Position numbers and translations under genes: made by a program. Source: Deltaproteobacteria bacterium (lineage in GTDB: Bacteria > Myxococcota_A > Polyangia > Polyangiales > JADJMO01). From it: a stretch of DNA of 64,000 bases. Location of the stretch: the NCBI GenBank assembly GCA_022843175.1, contig JALHOE010000005.1, positions 41,885-105,884 of the forward strand, given 5' to 3'. Shown here piece after piece: positions 10,346 through 23,500 of this stretch; positions within the stretch are counted from its first letter, which is position 1, and the number at the start of each line of letters is the position of its first letter. Below the pieces are notes generated by a model. That model made no database searches. It was not told where the DNA came from and saw only the letters and a program-made list of their open reading frames with translations.

Positions 10346-11208
10346 CGAGCCTTGCGCGTGCAACGATCGCCGTCGCGCTGCTCACTGCAGCGAACGGCTG
10401 TCGCTGTCGCGGCGAGAAGGTGGGCGACAAGCGCGCGCTCGCGTGCGCCGAGGTCGCGAGCAAGAGTGAGCACAAGGAGCTCGACCTCGGGGAGGGGAGG
10501 CGTCTGGTTCGCGACGGCGTGCGCGCGACGATCTCCGGCGCCAGCGCCGAGGCGCCGGTGGCGGTCACCTCGTTCGAGGGCGGCGCCGCGGATCTGACGC
10601 TGCCCGCGGTGTCCGCCGTCTTTGTCGTCGGCCTCGGCGGACTGCCGCGCGACGCGCTCGCCGCCGCGCTCACCGCGCTCGGCAAGCGCGCGCCGGTCGT
10701 GGCCGTGATGGGGCCGGGCGACGACGTCGACGGAGCGCGCGCCGCGATTTCCGACGCCGGCGCGCGGGTGATCGACGGCAGCGTCGCTCGAGCGTTCACC
10801 CTCGCCGGCGTCGAGCTCGTCACGCTCCCCGGCTCCGACGACGCGGCGTCGCTCGCCGATCACGGACGCGGCTGCGTGCTGCGCGCCGACGACGTGCGGG
10901 CGCTCGCGCAGCTGCTCGGTCCGAAGAGCAAGCCGCGCGTCTCGCTCTCCTACGCGTCCCCGTCGCGCGATCCGGCGCGCCCCGTGGCGACCGACGCGCT
11001 CACCGACGTCACCGCGCTCCTGGTCTCCGGTCCGCTCGATCGCGACTCGCCCGGAGAGCTCGCCATCGCCCCCGGAGCCCCCGTCCCCCTGATCCCGGTG
11101 CCCCGCGCGAGGGCCCCCCGCACCACCTCGTCGCCCGGCGTCATTGCGCCCGGCTACCTCCTGGTCCGGGCCGAGGGGGCGAACCTTATGTTGAAGCGCG
11201 AGCCCTGA
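10324..11208 (+). CDS. Lipoprotein-like hypothetical protein with a possible degenerate metallophosphoesterase fold
   Basis: GTG at 10324 (VRRGREIASLARATIAVALLTAANGC, lipobox-like). Overlaps tolC end. Fold guess from VVAVMGPGDDVDGARAAI... is weak. Confidence 0.55.
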   Translation: MRRGREIASLARATIAVALLTAANGCRCRGEKVGDKRALACAEVASKSEHKELDLGEGRRLVRDGVRATISGASAEAPVAVTSFEGGAADLTLPAVSAVFVVGLGGLPRDALAAALTALGKRAPVVAVMGPGDDVDGARAAISDAGARVIDGSVARAFTLAGVELVTLPGSDDAASLADHGRGCVLRADDVRALAQLLGPKSKPRVSLSYASPSRDPARPVATDALTDVTALLVSGPLDRDSPGELAIAPGAPVPLIPVPRARAPRTTSSPGVIAPGYLLVRAEGANLMLKREP

Positions 11209-11231
11209 CGTCCGTCGTACCATTCACACCC

Positions 11232-11681
11232 ATGCGGCTCCTCTTGGTCCTGACCCTGTCGCTCCTGGCTTGTGGCGGTTCGAACAAGCCGGTGGAGACC
11301 GCGCCCCCCGTCGCGAGCGCGGCGCCGGCGCCGCCCCCTCCTCCGCCGTGCAAGGACGGACCGCTCAACCCGGCCGAGGCGATGGCCAAGGAGCCCAACG
11401 TCTTCAGCGCCTGCCTCGGCGGAGTCGGCAAGCTCACCGGTAACTTCTGCGGTCAGGCGAAGATCGCCGTCGAGATCGGCAAGGACGGCCGGATCACCCG
11501 CTCCGAGGTCGCCTCGTCCACGCTGCCCCCCGGCGTCACCGACTGCATCAAGGCACGGCTCGAGGCCGTGCAGTACGCCTGTCCCAAAGAGGGCACGGCC
11601 ACGTACACGGTCCCGCTCGGCATCCCGATCGGTCACCCCACCGGCGAGTGCCCGGGTCTCCCCGGCATGCCGGCGCACTGA
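11232..11681 (+). CDS. Lipoprotein, AgmX/TonB-C-like C-terminal region
   Basis: MRLLLVLTLSLLACGGSNKP lipobox, Pro-rich linker, then VEIGKDGRITRSEVASSTLPPGVTDCIKARLEAVQYACPKEG. Confidence 0.65.
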   Translation: MRLLLVLTLSLLACGGSNKPVETAPPVASAAPAPPPPPPCKDGPLNPAEAMAKEPNVFSACLGGVGKLTGNFCGQAKIAVEIGKDGRITRSEVASSTLPPGVTDCIKARLEAVQYACPKEGTATYTVPLGIPIGHPTGECPGLPGMPAH

Positions 11682-11682
11682 C

Positions 11683-12459
11683 GTGACCCTGCCGTCGCTC
11701 GCGACGCTCGCGCGACGGGTCCTCGACGAAGCCGCGGTGCCCCATGGCGCGGGCATCGTGGTGGCGTGCTCGGGGGGCATGGACTCGCAGGCGCTGCTCG
11801 ACGTCCTCGCGCACGTCGCCAAGCCCGCACGCGGGCCGCGCCGGAACGCTCCGCCGGCGCTCCGCCTCGTGGCCGTCGGTGTCGATCATGGGCTCCGCCC
11901 CGAGGCTGCCGATGAGCTCTCGCTCGCGGCTGAGCTGGCGGCCGAGCGCGGGATCCCCTTTCACAAGGTCGAGCTCGCGGTGGCCCGCGGCGGCAACCTC
12001 CAGGCGAGGGCGCGCGACGCGCGCTTCGCGGCCCTCCGCGCCGTCGCCGCCCGCGAGGGTGCATCTTTCATCGCCACCGGGCATCACCTCGAGGACCGTG
12101 CCGAGACCGTCGTCATCCGAATCCTGCGTGGCGCTCCGGTCGAGGGGCTTGCGGTGCTCGCGTCCGCGTCCAAGGACCTCCTCCGTCCACTTATCCGAGC
12201 ACCCCGTGCGCAAATCGAATCCCACGCCCGCAAGCGCAGCCTTCGCTACGCGCTCGATCCGTCGAACGCGGACCGGCGTCACCTCCGCGTACGGGTCCGG
12301 GAAGAGGTGCTGCCCCTCCTCCGTTCGCTCGATCCGCGGATCGTCGAGCACCTCGCTGCGCTCGCCGACGGCGCCGAGCGCGCACGCGTCGTGCTCGAGG
12401 CATGGGACCGACACCCGAGTTCCGACATCAGAGGCAAGCAGACTTGGCGCTTCCGGTGA
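11683..12459 (+). CDS. tilS: tRNA(Ile)-lysidine synthase-like N-type PPi synthetase, short form
   Basis: SGGMDS PP-loop, VDHGLRPEAADE, ATGHHLEDRAETVVIRILRG, RPLI. GTG start at 11683; immediately upstream of ftsH, the usual neighbour. Confidence 0.87.
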   Translation: MTLPSLATLARRVLDEAAVPHGAGIVVACSGGMDSQALLDVLAHVAKPARGPRRNAPPALRLVAVGVDHGLRPEAADELSLAAELAAERGIPFHKVELAVARGGNLQARARDARFAALRAVAAREGASFIATGHHLEDRAETVVIRILRGAPVEGLAVLASASKDLLRPLIRAPRAQIESHARKRSLRYALDPSNADRRHLRVRVREEVLPLLRSLDPRIVEHLAALADGAERARVVLEAWDRHPSSDIRGKQTWRFR

Positions 12460-12603
12460 CGGTTCAGTCGCGGGACGCCTCTTGCATCGCTGGGCTCGCC
12501 CCAACTGGTCATCGGTTCGTTCCCCTGCTACGCGTTATTCTAGAGCCGTGCTCGCACCGCGCCCGTTTGTCGCCCGTTTGTGAAGTTGTGAAGAGAGGAA
12601 GCC

Positions 12604-14532
<1,929 letters not shown>

Positions 14533-14561
14533 TCCTGCGGCGGGTCCTCGCAAACGGATGG

Positions 14562-15824
14562 TTGGCGGCGTTCATCGCCGCCTTCCTCCTTTTGTGGCTC
14601 CTGCTCGCGCAGCTCACGTACCTCCAAACGATCGGCGAGAACCTCTCGCCCACGGCCGACCGCTACAGCGAGGCCAACGCGATCCGGGCGGCGCAGCACT
14701 ACGCCGAGCACGGCTTCTTCGTCGACGCCGGCCTCCCCCACATCACCTACGGCGACCGGTTCCCCGGTGACGGCTGGACGGTCGACGCCAAGAAGTACCC
14801 GCTGCCGCGCGGGGTCTACACCCGCTACCCGCCGTTGCCCGATCTGTTGTGCGGCCTCTTCGAGAAGACGCTCGGCAAGGACCACCGACAGCGCTGGCGG
14901 CTGGTCCCGGTCACCCTGTCGCTCGCCGCGACGCTCGCGGCGTTCCTGGTGCTCCGTCGCGTTCTCCTGCCCGTGGTCGCCGCGCTCCTCGTCGTCGCGC
15001 TGTCGGTGATCCCCGCGCTCGCGACGCACATGCACTGCCTCCACTACGAGGGGTACGGGCACGCGCTGTTCGTCGTGCACCTCGCGCTCCTGGCGGCGTG
15101 GCTCTTCTCGGGCGAGGCCGTCGACAACCGCAAGCTGTGGAGCCTCTTCGCCATCGGTGCCCTGCACGGGTTCATGTCCTTCGAGTACTTCTTCGTCGTC
15201 GCGCTCGCGCCGTTCCCGATCGCGCTGCTCGCCGACCGCGATCGACGGACCGCGGCCCGCATGGCGGCGGCGAGCGCGCTCGGCTTCGTGATCGCGCACG
15301 CGCTCCACTTCCTGCAGGTCGTCGCCTTCTACGGGAGCGTGCGGGCAGCCCTCGCCGACTTCGGCTCCCGCGCCCAGTACCGATTCGCCGGGGCCGAGCC
15401 GACGAGCTACGGGCAGCTCGTCCTCCGCGCGCTCGACAAATACGCCGATCAGCTGTGGTCGCTGCAGCGCGCGCCGCACTTCGGCCCCTATCTTCCGATC
15501 TTCACCGCCGCGGCGCTGATCCTCTTCACCGTGCGGCTCTCGCGCTCGAAGCGCGCGCTCGGCGCGATCTTCCTCGCGCACGGCGTCTGCGTCCTGTGGC
15601 TCCTCGCGATGCCCGCCCACGCGGCGATCCACACGCACATCGTGGCGCGGATCTTCTATCTCGCATATTTCGTGGTGGTATTGTCGCTGGCTTCATGCGC
15701 GCCTGGTCGCTCGGAGATCGCAGCGCGACCCTCGTCTACTGGGCCGCTGTCGCGCTCCTCGTCGGAGCCCTCTTCACGACCCGGCTCCTCCCCTTCGTCG
15801 ACTACCCCCAGCACCTCGCCGTAG
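14562..15824 (+). CDS. Polytopic membrane protein (glycosyltransferase-39-like), C-terminus suspect
   Basis: Hydrophobic TM-rich protein; last ~40 aa are Ser/Arg/Pro-rich and overlap the next gene by 130 nt. TTG start uncertain. Confidence 0.6.
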   Translation: MAAFIAAFLLLWLLLAQLTYLQTIGENLSPTADRYSEANAIRAAQHYAEHGFFVDAGLPHITYGDRFPGDGWTVDAKKYPLPRGVYTRYPPLPDLLCGLFEKTLGKDHRQRWRLVPVTLSLAATLAAFLVLRRVLLPVVAALLVVALSVIPALATHMHCLHYEGYGHALFVVHLALLAAWLFSGEAVDNRKLWSLFAIGALHGFMSFEYFFVVALAPFPIALLADRDRRTAARMAAASALGFVIAHALHFLQVVAFYGSVRAALADFGSRAQYRFAGAEPTSYGQLVLRALDKYADQLWSLQRAPHFGPYLPIFTAAALILFTVRLSRSKRALGAIFLAHGVCVLWLLAMPAHAAIHTHIVARIFYLAYFVVVLSLASCAPGRSEIAARPSSTGPLSRSSSEPSSRPGSSPSSTTPSTSP

Positions 15825-17152
15825 CCGCGATCCTCGAGCGCACCTGGACGGGGGAGCTCCCGCGCGGCGTCTACGACACGAGCGTGATCGGGTTCAACAC
15901 GTTGTTCCACGTGACGACGGCCGCGCTCGGCCTCGCGCTCCCGATCGAGCTCGCGGGGAAGCTCGTCGTCGCGGCGTACTTCGTCGTCTTTGCGCTGGCC
16001 GCGATCCAGCTCCTCGACGCCGTGGCGGCGCCGCGGTGGCGTGCGCTGCTGCTCCTGCCGCTCGCCACCGGGTATGCGTTCGCGTTCGGGTTCGTCAATT
16101 TCGCGCTCGGGCTCGCGATTCAGCTCCTCGTTCTCGCGCGCGTGCTGCGAGACGACAAGCCCCTCCCGACGGCGCTGCTCGCGCTCCTCGGCGTGTACAG
16201 CCACGTCCTCCCGTCGGCGATCGTCTACGCGCTGCTCGGGGCGGCCGTCGCCGCACAGCGCCGCCCGCGCGCCGCGCTGCCGCTCCTGCCCTCCATCGCG
16301 TACGGGGCGCTGGTCTTGGTGGTGCACGGCACCGCGCGGCAGAACGCGGGCTACGTCGCGGTCGAGGGGGACAGCACGCGCGTGGCCGACAAGGTCGCGC
16401 GGCTCTTCCACTTTGCCACGGGCCTCCGCGGCGATCGGGTCGATGAGCTGGTCGTCATGGCGGCGCTGGCCGTCGCGCTGATCGCGTTCCTCGCGCCGCG
16501 CGCGCGCCCCGCGGCGCCCGCGCTTTCGATGCTGGCCACGGCCGCGGCCCTCTACCTCGCGCTTCCGCACGTGTTCTTCGCGACGGCGTTCGTGTTCGAG
16601 CGGCTCGCGGCCGTGGTCATCCTCTGCGCGATCGTCGCGGCGCCTGCCCCGCGGGCTGCGCTCGAGCCCCTGCTCCGCTCCGTCGCGTACGTCGTCGCGC
16701 TCGCCTCGTCGCTGCTGTTCCTCCAGTCGATGCTCGCGGCCCGGGCCGAGCTCCGCGATCTCGACGCGGTGCTCGACGCGGCGCCGAGCGGCAGGCGCGT
16801 CGTCGGCCTCGTGTTCCAGCCGCACCTCCCGTCGTTCCGCCTCCGCGCGGTGCTGCACGCGCCCGCCTACTACGTCGCGCGCCGGCGCGGCGAGGTCGCG
16901 TTCATGTTCGACACCGTGAGCCTCCCCGTGCGGCCCCGCCGCGATCGGCCGGAGATGCAGCTCCCGCACCTCTTCGAGCTCAACCCCGAGCAGTACGATC
17001 CGAGCGCGCCGTACGCGCGGCACTTCGACCTCGCGCTGGTGAAATCGCCGAACGAGACCCTCGACCCACGCGTGCTCATGTTCCGAGAGCGGCCGCTCGA
17101 GCGCCGCGTGCTCGCGCGCGCGGGCGCCTACTGGCTCATCGAGACGCGCTGA
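15695..17152 (+). CDS. Polytopic membrane protein, hypothetical
   Basis: ATG 15695 (MRAWSLGDRSATLVYWAAVALLVGALFTTRLLPFVDYPQHLAVAAI...), many TM segments. Confidence 0.7.
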   Translation: MRAWSLGDRSATLVYWAAVALLVGALFTTRLLPFVDYPQHLAVAAILERTWTGELPRGVYDTSVIGFNTLFHVTTAALGLALPIELAGKLVVAAYFVVFALAAIQLLDAVAAPRWRALLLLPLATGYAFAFGFVNFALGLAIQLLVLARVLRDDKPLPTALLALLGVYSHVLPSAIVYALLGAAVAAQRRPRAALPLLPSIAYGALVLVVHGTARQNAGYVAVEGDSTRVADKVARLFHFATGLRGDRVDELVVMAALAVALIAFLAPRARPAAPALSMLATAAALYLALPHVFFATAFVFERLAAVVILCAIVAAPAPRAALEPLLRSVAYVVALASSLLFLQSMLAARAELRDLDAVLDAAPSGRRVVGLVFQPHLPSFRLRAVLHAPAYYVARRRGEVAFMFDTVSLPVRPRRDRPEMQLPHLFELNPEQYDPSAPYARHFDLALVKSPNETLDPRVLMFRERPLERRVLARAGAYWLIETR

Positions 17153-18470
17153 CGAACACCACGGCGACCGCGTCCTCGTACACGACGCGGAAGCGAGGGT
17201 CTCTGCGGAGGGCGGCGCGCAGCGGCGCGGTGCTCTTGTGACGCACCGGGAGGAGCACCGTGTCGAACCGGCCGAGGTCGTCGACCGTCGTCGCGTAGTA
17301 GGCGCGGGCGTGCGCGTCGGGGTAGAGCGTCGCGGCGCGCGGGTCGATCCACACCGGACGCCTCGCGTAGATCAGGTAGGCGCCGAAGTTGAACGCGTGA
17401 AAGAGCCTCGCGTCGGGGCGCACGCGACGCACGGCTTCGACCGGCTGCTCCGACCAATCGAACGCGATCACCGGCTTGAGCCCGAGGTCGCGCGTGAGCA
17501 ACGTGATCGCGACGCCGCACACGAGGAGCGCGAGCGCGGGCGCGAGCCGAACGCGCGCGAGCGCGCGATCGAGCACCACGGCCACCCCGCCGACGACGAG
17601 CGGGAGGGCGCCGAGCAGGCAGAGCGCCGTGAAGCGCACGCGGAAGAGCGCGGGCACCATCAGGAGCAGGAGCAGCCGGCGGTCCTCGCGCGCGGAGACG
17701 CCCACCGCGGCGACCGCGGCCAGGGTCAGGGCGATGAGCGGGGCCGGATCGCCGCTCGCGGCCATGAACCGGAGCGGCGAGTAGTACTCGACGAGGTGCG
17801 CGCTGAACGTCGGCGCGCGGAGGTGGTCGAGCACCGAGAGGATCGCGGCGGGGGAGATCGCGAACACGACGAGGGGGACGAGCGCTGCGGCGAGGTAGTC
17901 GCGACGGTCGCGGAGGTGGGCGAGGGGGACGAGCGCGCAGAGCAACGACAACGCGTGGAACGGCGCCGCGAACGCCGCGACGAGCACCGGCGCGGCCCAG
18001 TGTCGTGGCCGCAGCGCGTGCGCGATGGCGATCGCCGCGAACGCGATCCACTCCGCGCGCAGATCGAGCCGCGGCGCGACGGCGACGACGACGAGGGCGA
18101 GCGCGATGACGCGCGCCGCCTCCGAGGGTGCGATCCGCGCGGCCGCGCGGTGGGCCGCGAGGGCGCCCCCGCTCGCGAAGAGGAGCGCGACCCACCACAG
18201 GCCGGCGAACCCGGAGAGGCGATGGAGCGTCGAGACGAGGAGCTCCCACAGCGGCTCGTGGTCGTGGAGGGGCGCACCCCGGAAGCTCGCCGAGAAGAGG
18301 TCAACGCTCAGGCGTCGACGCTGTGCGGCGATGGCGTCCCCGGCCGCGATTTGCCACAGGAGGTCTCCGTTCGCGAGCGGGCGCAGGCGCGCGGCGACGA
18401 CCAGGGCCAGCACCCCGACTCCCGCGAGGGGGCCCGTGAGGGGCGCGAGGGGCCCGGCCCGGACCGTCAT
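17136..18470 (-). CDS. Polytopic membrane protein, hypothetical
   Basis: MTVRAGPLAPLTGPLAGVGVLALVVAARLRPLANGDLLWQIAAGD..., repeated TM segments; converges with the upstream membrane-protein gene (17-nt overlap). Confidence 0.68.
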   Translation of the reverse strand: MTVRAGPLAPLTGPLAGVGVLALVVAARLRPLANGDLLWQIAAGDAIAAQRRRLSVDLFSASFRGAPLHDHEPLWELLVSTLHRLSGFAGLWWVALLFASGGALAAHRAAARIAPSEAARVIALALVVVAVAPRLDLRAEWIAFAAIAIAHALRPRHWAAPVLVAAFAAPFHALSLLCALVPLAHLRDRRDYLAAALVPLVVFAISPAAILSVLDHLRAPTFSAHLVEYYSPLRFMAASGDPAPLIALTLAAVAAVGVSAREDRRLLLLLMVPALFRVRFTALCLLGALPLVVGGVAVVLDRALARVRLAPALALLVCGVAITLLTRDLGLKPVIAFDWSEQPVEAVRRVRPDARLFHAFNFGAYLIYARRPVWIDPRAATLYPDAHARAYYATTVDDLGRFDTVLLPVRHKSTAPLRAALRRDPRFRVVYEDAVAVVFVSASR

Positions 18471-18532
18471 ATGCGGCCGGAGTCTACGGCACCCTTTCCG
18501 CGAACGCAGCACGTTGGTATGCGGGGAAGGAC

Positions 18533-19285
18533 ATGTCAGGCCACTCCAAATGGGCGACGATCAAGCGTAAGAAGGGCGCCACCGACGCGAAGCGTGGGCG
18601 CATCTGGACCAAGATCATCCGCGAGATCCAGGTGGCCGCCCGAATGGGCGGCGGCGACGTCAACGCCAACCCGCGCCTCCGCAAGGCCGTGAGCCTCGCC
18701 AAGGCCAACGCGATGAACGCCGACAACATCACCAAGGCGATCAAGCGGGGCACCGGCGAGCTCGAGGGCCAGAGCTACGAAGAGGCCACCTACGAGGGCA
18801 CCGGCGCCGGCGGCACGCTCTTCATCGTCGACACCCTCAGCGACAACAAGAACCGCACCGTCGCCGAGCTGCGCAAGATCTTCGAGAAGGCCGCGGCGAC
18901 GCTCGGCACCTCGGGCACCGCCGGCTGGGCCTTCGACAAGAAGGGCCTCCTCACGATCGCGCGCGCCGCAGCCGACGAGGACAAGCTGATGGACCTCGCG
19001 GTCGGCGCGGGCGCCGACGACTACACCGATCAGGGCGACACCTGGCTGATCACCACGCCGCCCGACCAGCTCGACGCGGTGGCCAAGGCGCTCGAGGCCG
19101 CGGGCATCGCCGCGACCGAGGCCAAGCTCGGCTACGTGCCGAAGACGAAGAAAGAGGTCAGCGGTCGCGAGGCCGAGATGTGCATGCGCCTGACCGAGAA
19201 CCTCGAGGACCACGACGACGTGCAGAACGTCTACAGCGACTTCGACATGTCGGACGAAGAGGCCACGCGCCTCGCCGACGCGTGA
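18533..19285 (+). CDS. yebC: YebC/PmpR family DNA-binding regulatory/translation protein
   Basis: MSGHSKWATIKRKKGATDAKRGRIWTKIIREIQVAAR signature of the YebC/TACO1 family; adjacent to ruvC. Confidence 0.96.
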   Translation: MSGHSKWATIKRKKGATDAKRGRIWTKIIREIQVAARMGGGDVNANPRLRKAVSLAKANAMNADNITKAIKRGTGELEGQSYEEATYEGTGAGGTLFIVDTLSDNKNRTVAELRKIFEKAAATLGTSGTAGWAFDKKGLLTIARAAADEDKLMDLAVGAGADDYTDQGDTWLITTPPDQLDAVAKALEAAGIAATEAKLGYVPKTKKEVSGREAEMCMRLTENLEDHDDVQNVYSDFDMSDEEATRLADA

Positions 19286-19779
19286 TCGTCCTCGGGATCG
19301 ATCCGGGGTCGCGGCATATGGGGTGGGGCGTGCTCCGCGTGGCGGGCACGCGCGTGGAGCACGTGGCGCACGGCATCGTCGACGCCGACGACGATCTGCC
19401 GCTCGCCAAGCGCCTCATCATCATCGACGACGGTCTCCGCGAGATCTGCACCCGCTACCAGCCGAGCGAGGCCGGCGTCGAGTCGATCTTCTTCGCCAAG
19501 GACGCCACCGCCGCCGCGAAGCTCGGTCACGCGCGCGGGGTCATCCTCCTCGGCCTGCAGCGCCACGAGGTCGTCATCCACGAGTACGCTCCGGCGCTCG
19601 TCAAGCGCGCGATGGGCGCGAGCGGCCGCGCCGACAAGGCGCAGGTCGCGCGGATGGTGCAGATGTTCCTCCGTCTCAAGGAGATCCCGCGCGCCGACGC
19701 GGCCGACGCGCTCGCGATCGCCATCGCGCATGTGCAGAGCGCGCCCGCGCGCCTCATCGCGGCGGCGCGGAGCCGCTAG
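19282..19779 (+). CDS. ruvC: Crossover junction endodeoxyribonuclease RuvC
   Basis: VIVLGIDPGSRHMGWGVL, VESIFFAKDATAAAKLGHARGVIL, DAADALAIAIAH. GTG start overlaps the yebC stop. Confidence 0.95.
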   Translation: MIVLGIDPGSRHMGWGVLRVAGTRVEHVAHGIVDADDDLPLAKRLIIIDDGLREICTRYQPSEAGVESIFFAKDATAAAKLGHARGVILLGLQRHEVVIHEYAPALVKRAMGASGRADKAQVARMVQMFLRLKEIPRADAADALAIAIAHVQSAPARLIAAARSR

Positions 19780-19800
19780 CCTCTGCTAGGATCGAGACCC

Positions 19801-20436
19801 ATGCGTGGCACCGCCGCCGCCCTCGCTGCCGCGTCGGCACTCCTCATCGTCCCGGCGTGCGCCACCACCAAGCCGGTGTCGCTCCGCGAGGGGCCTCGCG
19901 AGTACGTCGGCGCGGACTACGACGCGATCCTCAAGCGGTGGACCCGCGGCGATCGCCTGTACTCGTTCCAGGGCGTCGACGACGTGCTCTCGGTCAACGC
20001 GACGTTCGAGGCGTGGGACTTCCGCTGGGCCTACGTCATCCGCTATGCCGAGGACTACCGCCTCACCATCGAGCAGCGCCGCGACCTGCTGGTGAACGCC
20101 CTCACCGATTCCCGCAAATACCACCAGTTCTACATCGCGCTCTACGGCGCCCGGTGGCGCGAGGGCGACCTCAACGCCGAGAAGCCGGCCTGGGTCGTGC
20201 GCCTGGCGGATGACAAGGGTCACGTGACCGCCCCCGAGCAGATCCTGGAGCTCAAAAAGCCCGGCGTTCTCGAGCGGACCTACTTCCCCTACACCACATC
20301 CTTCCGGCACGTGTTCCGGATTCGGTTCCCGGCCACCAGCGGCGGGGCGCCCTCCATCGCTCCGGACGCCGGGGTGGCCGCCCTCCGCTTCTCGGGCCCC
20401 CTCGGCAACCTCGAGCTCGACTGGGTCCTCCGCTGA
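19801..20436 (+). CDS. Lipoprotein, hypothetical
   Basis: MRGTAAALAAASALLIVPACATTKP lipobox; 211 aa. Confidence 0.7.
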   Translation: MRGTAAALAAASALLIVPACATTKPVSLREGPREYVGADYDAILKRWTRGDRLYSFQGVDDVLSVNATFEAWDFRWAYVIRYAEDYRLTIEQRRDLLVNALTDSRKYHQFYIALYGARWREGDLNAEKPAWVVRLADDKGHVTAPEQILELKKPGVLERTYFPYTTSFRHVFRIRFPATSGGAPSIAPDAGVAALRFSGPLGNLELDWVLR

Positions 20437-20587
20437 ATCAGCCGATTCGTCGCTCCGAGCAGGCGGCGCTGAGTTCGCGCTCCCAAAGACCGCTGCACGG
20501 TGTACCCTGCGGACCCCCGCGGTGCGCTTTTCCGCGTGAGTTCGTGCTGTCGCAGTGCCGTCCCCAGGGAGATCACTGGAGCGATTG

Positions 20588-23500
20588 ATGAGCGAGCAGA
20601 CCATCCGGCGTGCACTCGGCAAATTGCAGGACGATCCCGAGCACGAGCCGGCCTGGGCGGAGCTGCAGGATGCCGTGTTGGATCCGGCGGCAGCGGGGAT
20701 GGATAACGAGTCGCTCCAGGCTCTGCTCGAGTCGGCGCGCGAGGAGCACGCCGGCCGGCACGAGTTCGAGGCCGTGGCGAGGATGCTCGAGCTCGAGATC
20801 CTGTTGCTCGAGGGCAATGCCCGGGAGGTCGCCCTCCAGTACGAGCTGGTGCGCGTCCTCAACGAGGTCCTCGACGACACCAAGCGGGCTATCCCCGCGC
20901 TCGAGCGCCTGGCCAAGCTCCGCCCCGACGACAGCCGGGTCCAGAAGAAGATCGCCGCGATCCACGAGGAGCGCGCCCGCTGGCCCGAGCTCCTCAAAGA
21001 GATGATGGAGGCGGCCGACCGCCTCGAGGGCAACCCGCAGGCGCAGGCCGGGATCCTCTACACCGCGGCGCAGACGGCGTACCGCTACGGCCTCGAGGGC
21101 TCGCCCGACGAGGTCGTCGCGACGCGCGGCGTGATCGTCGAACGCCTCGAAGAGGCGCTGGAGCTCGCGCCCGACCGTCGCGAGACGGCGCTGCTCCTCG
21201 AGCGGCTCTACCGCGAGCAGCAGGAGTGGGAGAAGGCCGCGCGCGTCCTCGAGAAGATCGCGCTCGAGTCGCCGGAGCGAGAGACCAGGCTCGCCGCGTA
21301 CATCCGCCTCGCCCGCATCGCGATCCGCAAGCTCAAAGACGAAGCGCGCGGCGCCCGCGCCTACGAGCGCGTGCTCGAGCTCCAGCCCGGTCAGGACGAG
21401 GCGATGTCGTTCCTCGTCGACCACTTCAGCAAGCACGAGCAGTGGGACTTCCTCGTCGCCGTCTACGAGGACGCGCTCAAGGCGCGCCTCCGCGCGGGCA
21501 AAGAGCAGGAGATCAATTTCCAGATCGCCATGATCAACTGGCGAATGCGGAACAAGCCCGAGGCGGCCGAGCCGTACTTCGAGAAGATCCGCCGCACCGA
21601 GCCGGCGCACCCCGCGATGCTCACGTTCTTCCGGGAGTTCCTCCCCGGCCGCAACGAGCAGGCCCGCCTCGTGCAAATCCTCACCGAGGCCCAGCGCGCG
21701 ATGCCCGAGCAGGACCGCCCGTCGGTCGCGACCGAGCTCGCCAAGCTCTCCGAGGAGACGCAGGGCGCCGGCAAGGCGATCGAGCACTGGCGCTCGGTCC
21801 TCCGCAACGACCCGCACAACGAAGAGGCGCGCGACTCGCTGAAGCGCCTCTACTACCGCACCGAGGCGTGGCCGGCGATCATCGATCTCCTCCGCCACCA
21901 GCTCGATCGCCTCCCGGCGACCGACTCCGCGCGCGTCGGGCTCCTCCGCGAGATCGTCGGCCTCCACCGCGACAAGACCAAGCAGGACACGGCGCTCGTG
22001 CCGATCCTCAACCAGCTCGTCCACCTCGACCCGAACGACGTCGAGGCGGTCCGCGAGCAGGTGCGAATCTACGAGTCGCTCAACCGCCCGCGCGATCTCG
22101 TCACCGCGCAGACGCGCCTCGCCGAGCTCGAGCCCAACTCCGCGAGCCGCGCCGAGCTGTGGCGCGCCGTCGCGCGGCAGTGGCTCGAGAAGTTCTCCAA
22201 CATCCAGAACGCGATCGAGGCCTACGAGAAGGTCCTCGAGAACATCGACGGCGACGAAGAGGCGACCGCCAAGCTCCGCGAGCTGTACGGCAAGCGCCGC
22301 AACTTCAAGCAGCTCTACGATCTGCTCTCCAAGATGCGCGCGCGCGCCGTCGGCGACGAGCGCCGCGAGCTCGGCCTCGAGATGGCCAAGCTCGCGTCGG
22401 AGCGGCTCGAGAAGGGCAGCGGCGCGATCGCGCTGTACTGGAACCTCCTCGAGGAGGACCCGCGCGCGCAGGGCGTGCTCGACGCGCTCGAGAAGCAGGC
22501 CGAGCGAGACAAGGATTTCGCCGCGCTGGCGCGCGTCTACACGTTCCGCGTCGAGCAGACGACGGACGTCGAGGCGAAGGTCAAGCTGCTCGAGAAGCTC
22601 GGCGCGCTCTACGAGTCGCGCCTCAAGGACCCGCAGAAGACGATCGACACCTGGCGTCAGGTGCTCGAGCTCCGGCCGGGGTACCCGAAGGCGATCCGCA
22701 TCCTCCGCGAGGAGTACCTCGCGGCCGGAGACTTCGACGGCCTCACCGCGATCTACTCGTCCCAGGACGACTGGGAGGGGCTCGCCGACGCGCTCACCAC
22801 CGCCGCCGACAAGGCCGAGGATCCGGCGCTGCGCGTCGCGCTCTCGTGGCGCACGGCCAAGGTGTTCGTCGACCACATCAAGCGGCCCGATCGGGCGGCG
22901 CGGGCCTACGACCGCATCCTCTCTGCGGGCGTCGGCGGCGAGGACGAGATCAACGCCGCGCGCGCGCTCGCCCCGCTCCTCGAGCACGAGTCCGCCTGGG
23001 CGCGCCTGCCCGCCGTCTACGAGGTGCTCCTCAAGGGCGCCGACGACGACGCCGAGCGCGTTCGCATCCTCAATCGTCTCCGAGAGCTCTCGGCGGGCCC
23101 GCTCGCCGATCGCCCGGGCGCCTTCCGCTTCGCCCGCGAGGTCTACACCCTCGCCCCGACCGAGCAGGCACGCATCGATCTCGAGAGCGCCGCGCGCGCG
23201 TCGTCTGCGTTCGAGGGCTACGTCGAGGCGCTCCGCGAGCGCCTGTCGCGCCTCTCCAACGCCAAGAAGCTCGAGAAGGTCGAAGAGCGCCGTCGTCTCC
23301 AGCGCGAGATCGCGCGCGTGCTCGGCGTCGAGCTCGGCCGGATCGACGACGCGATCGCGCAGCTGCGCGCCGTCGTCGACAAGGACGCAGAGGACACCGA
23401 AGCGGTCCAGGCCCTCGACCGTCTCCTCCGCGAGAACCGCCGCGGCGACGATCTGCGCGCGCTCTACGAGCTCCGCCTCGAGCGTGCGAGCGCGCGCGAC

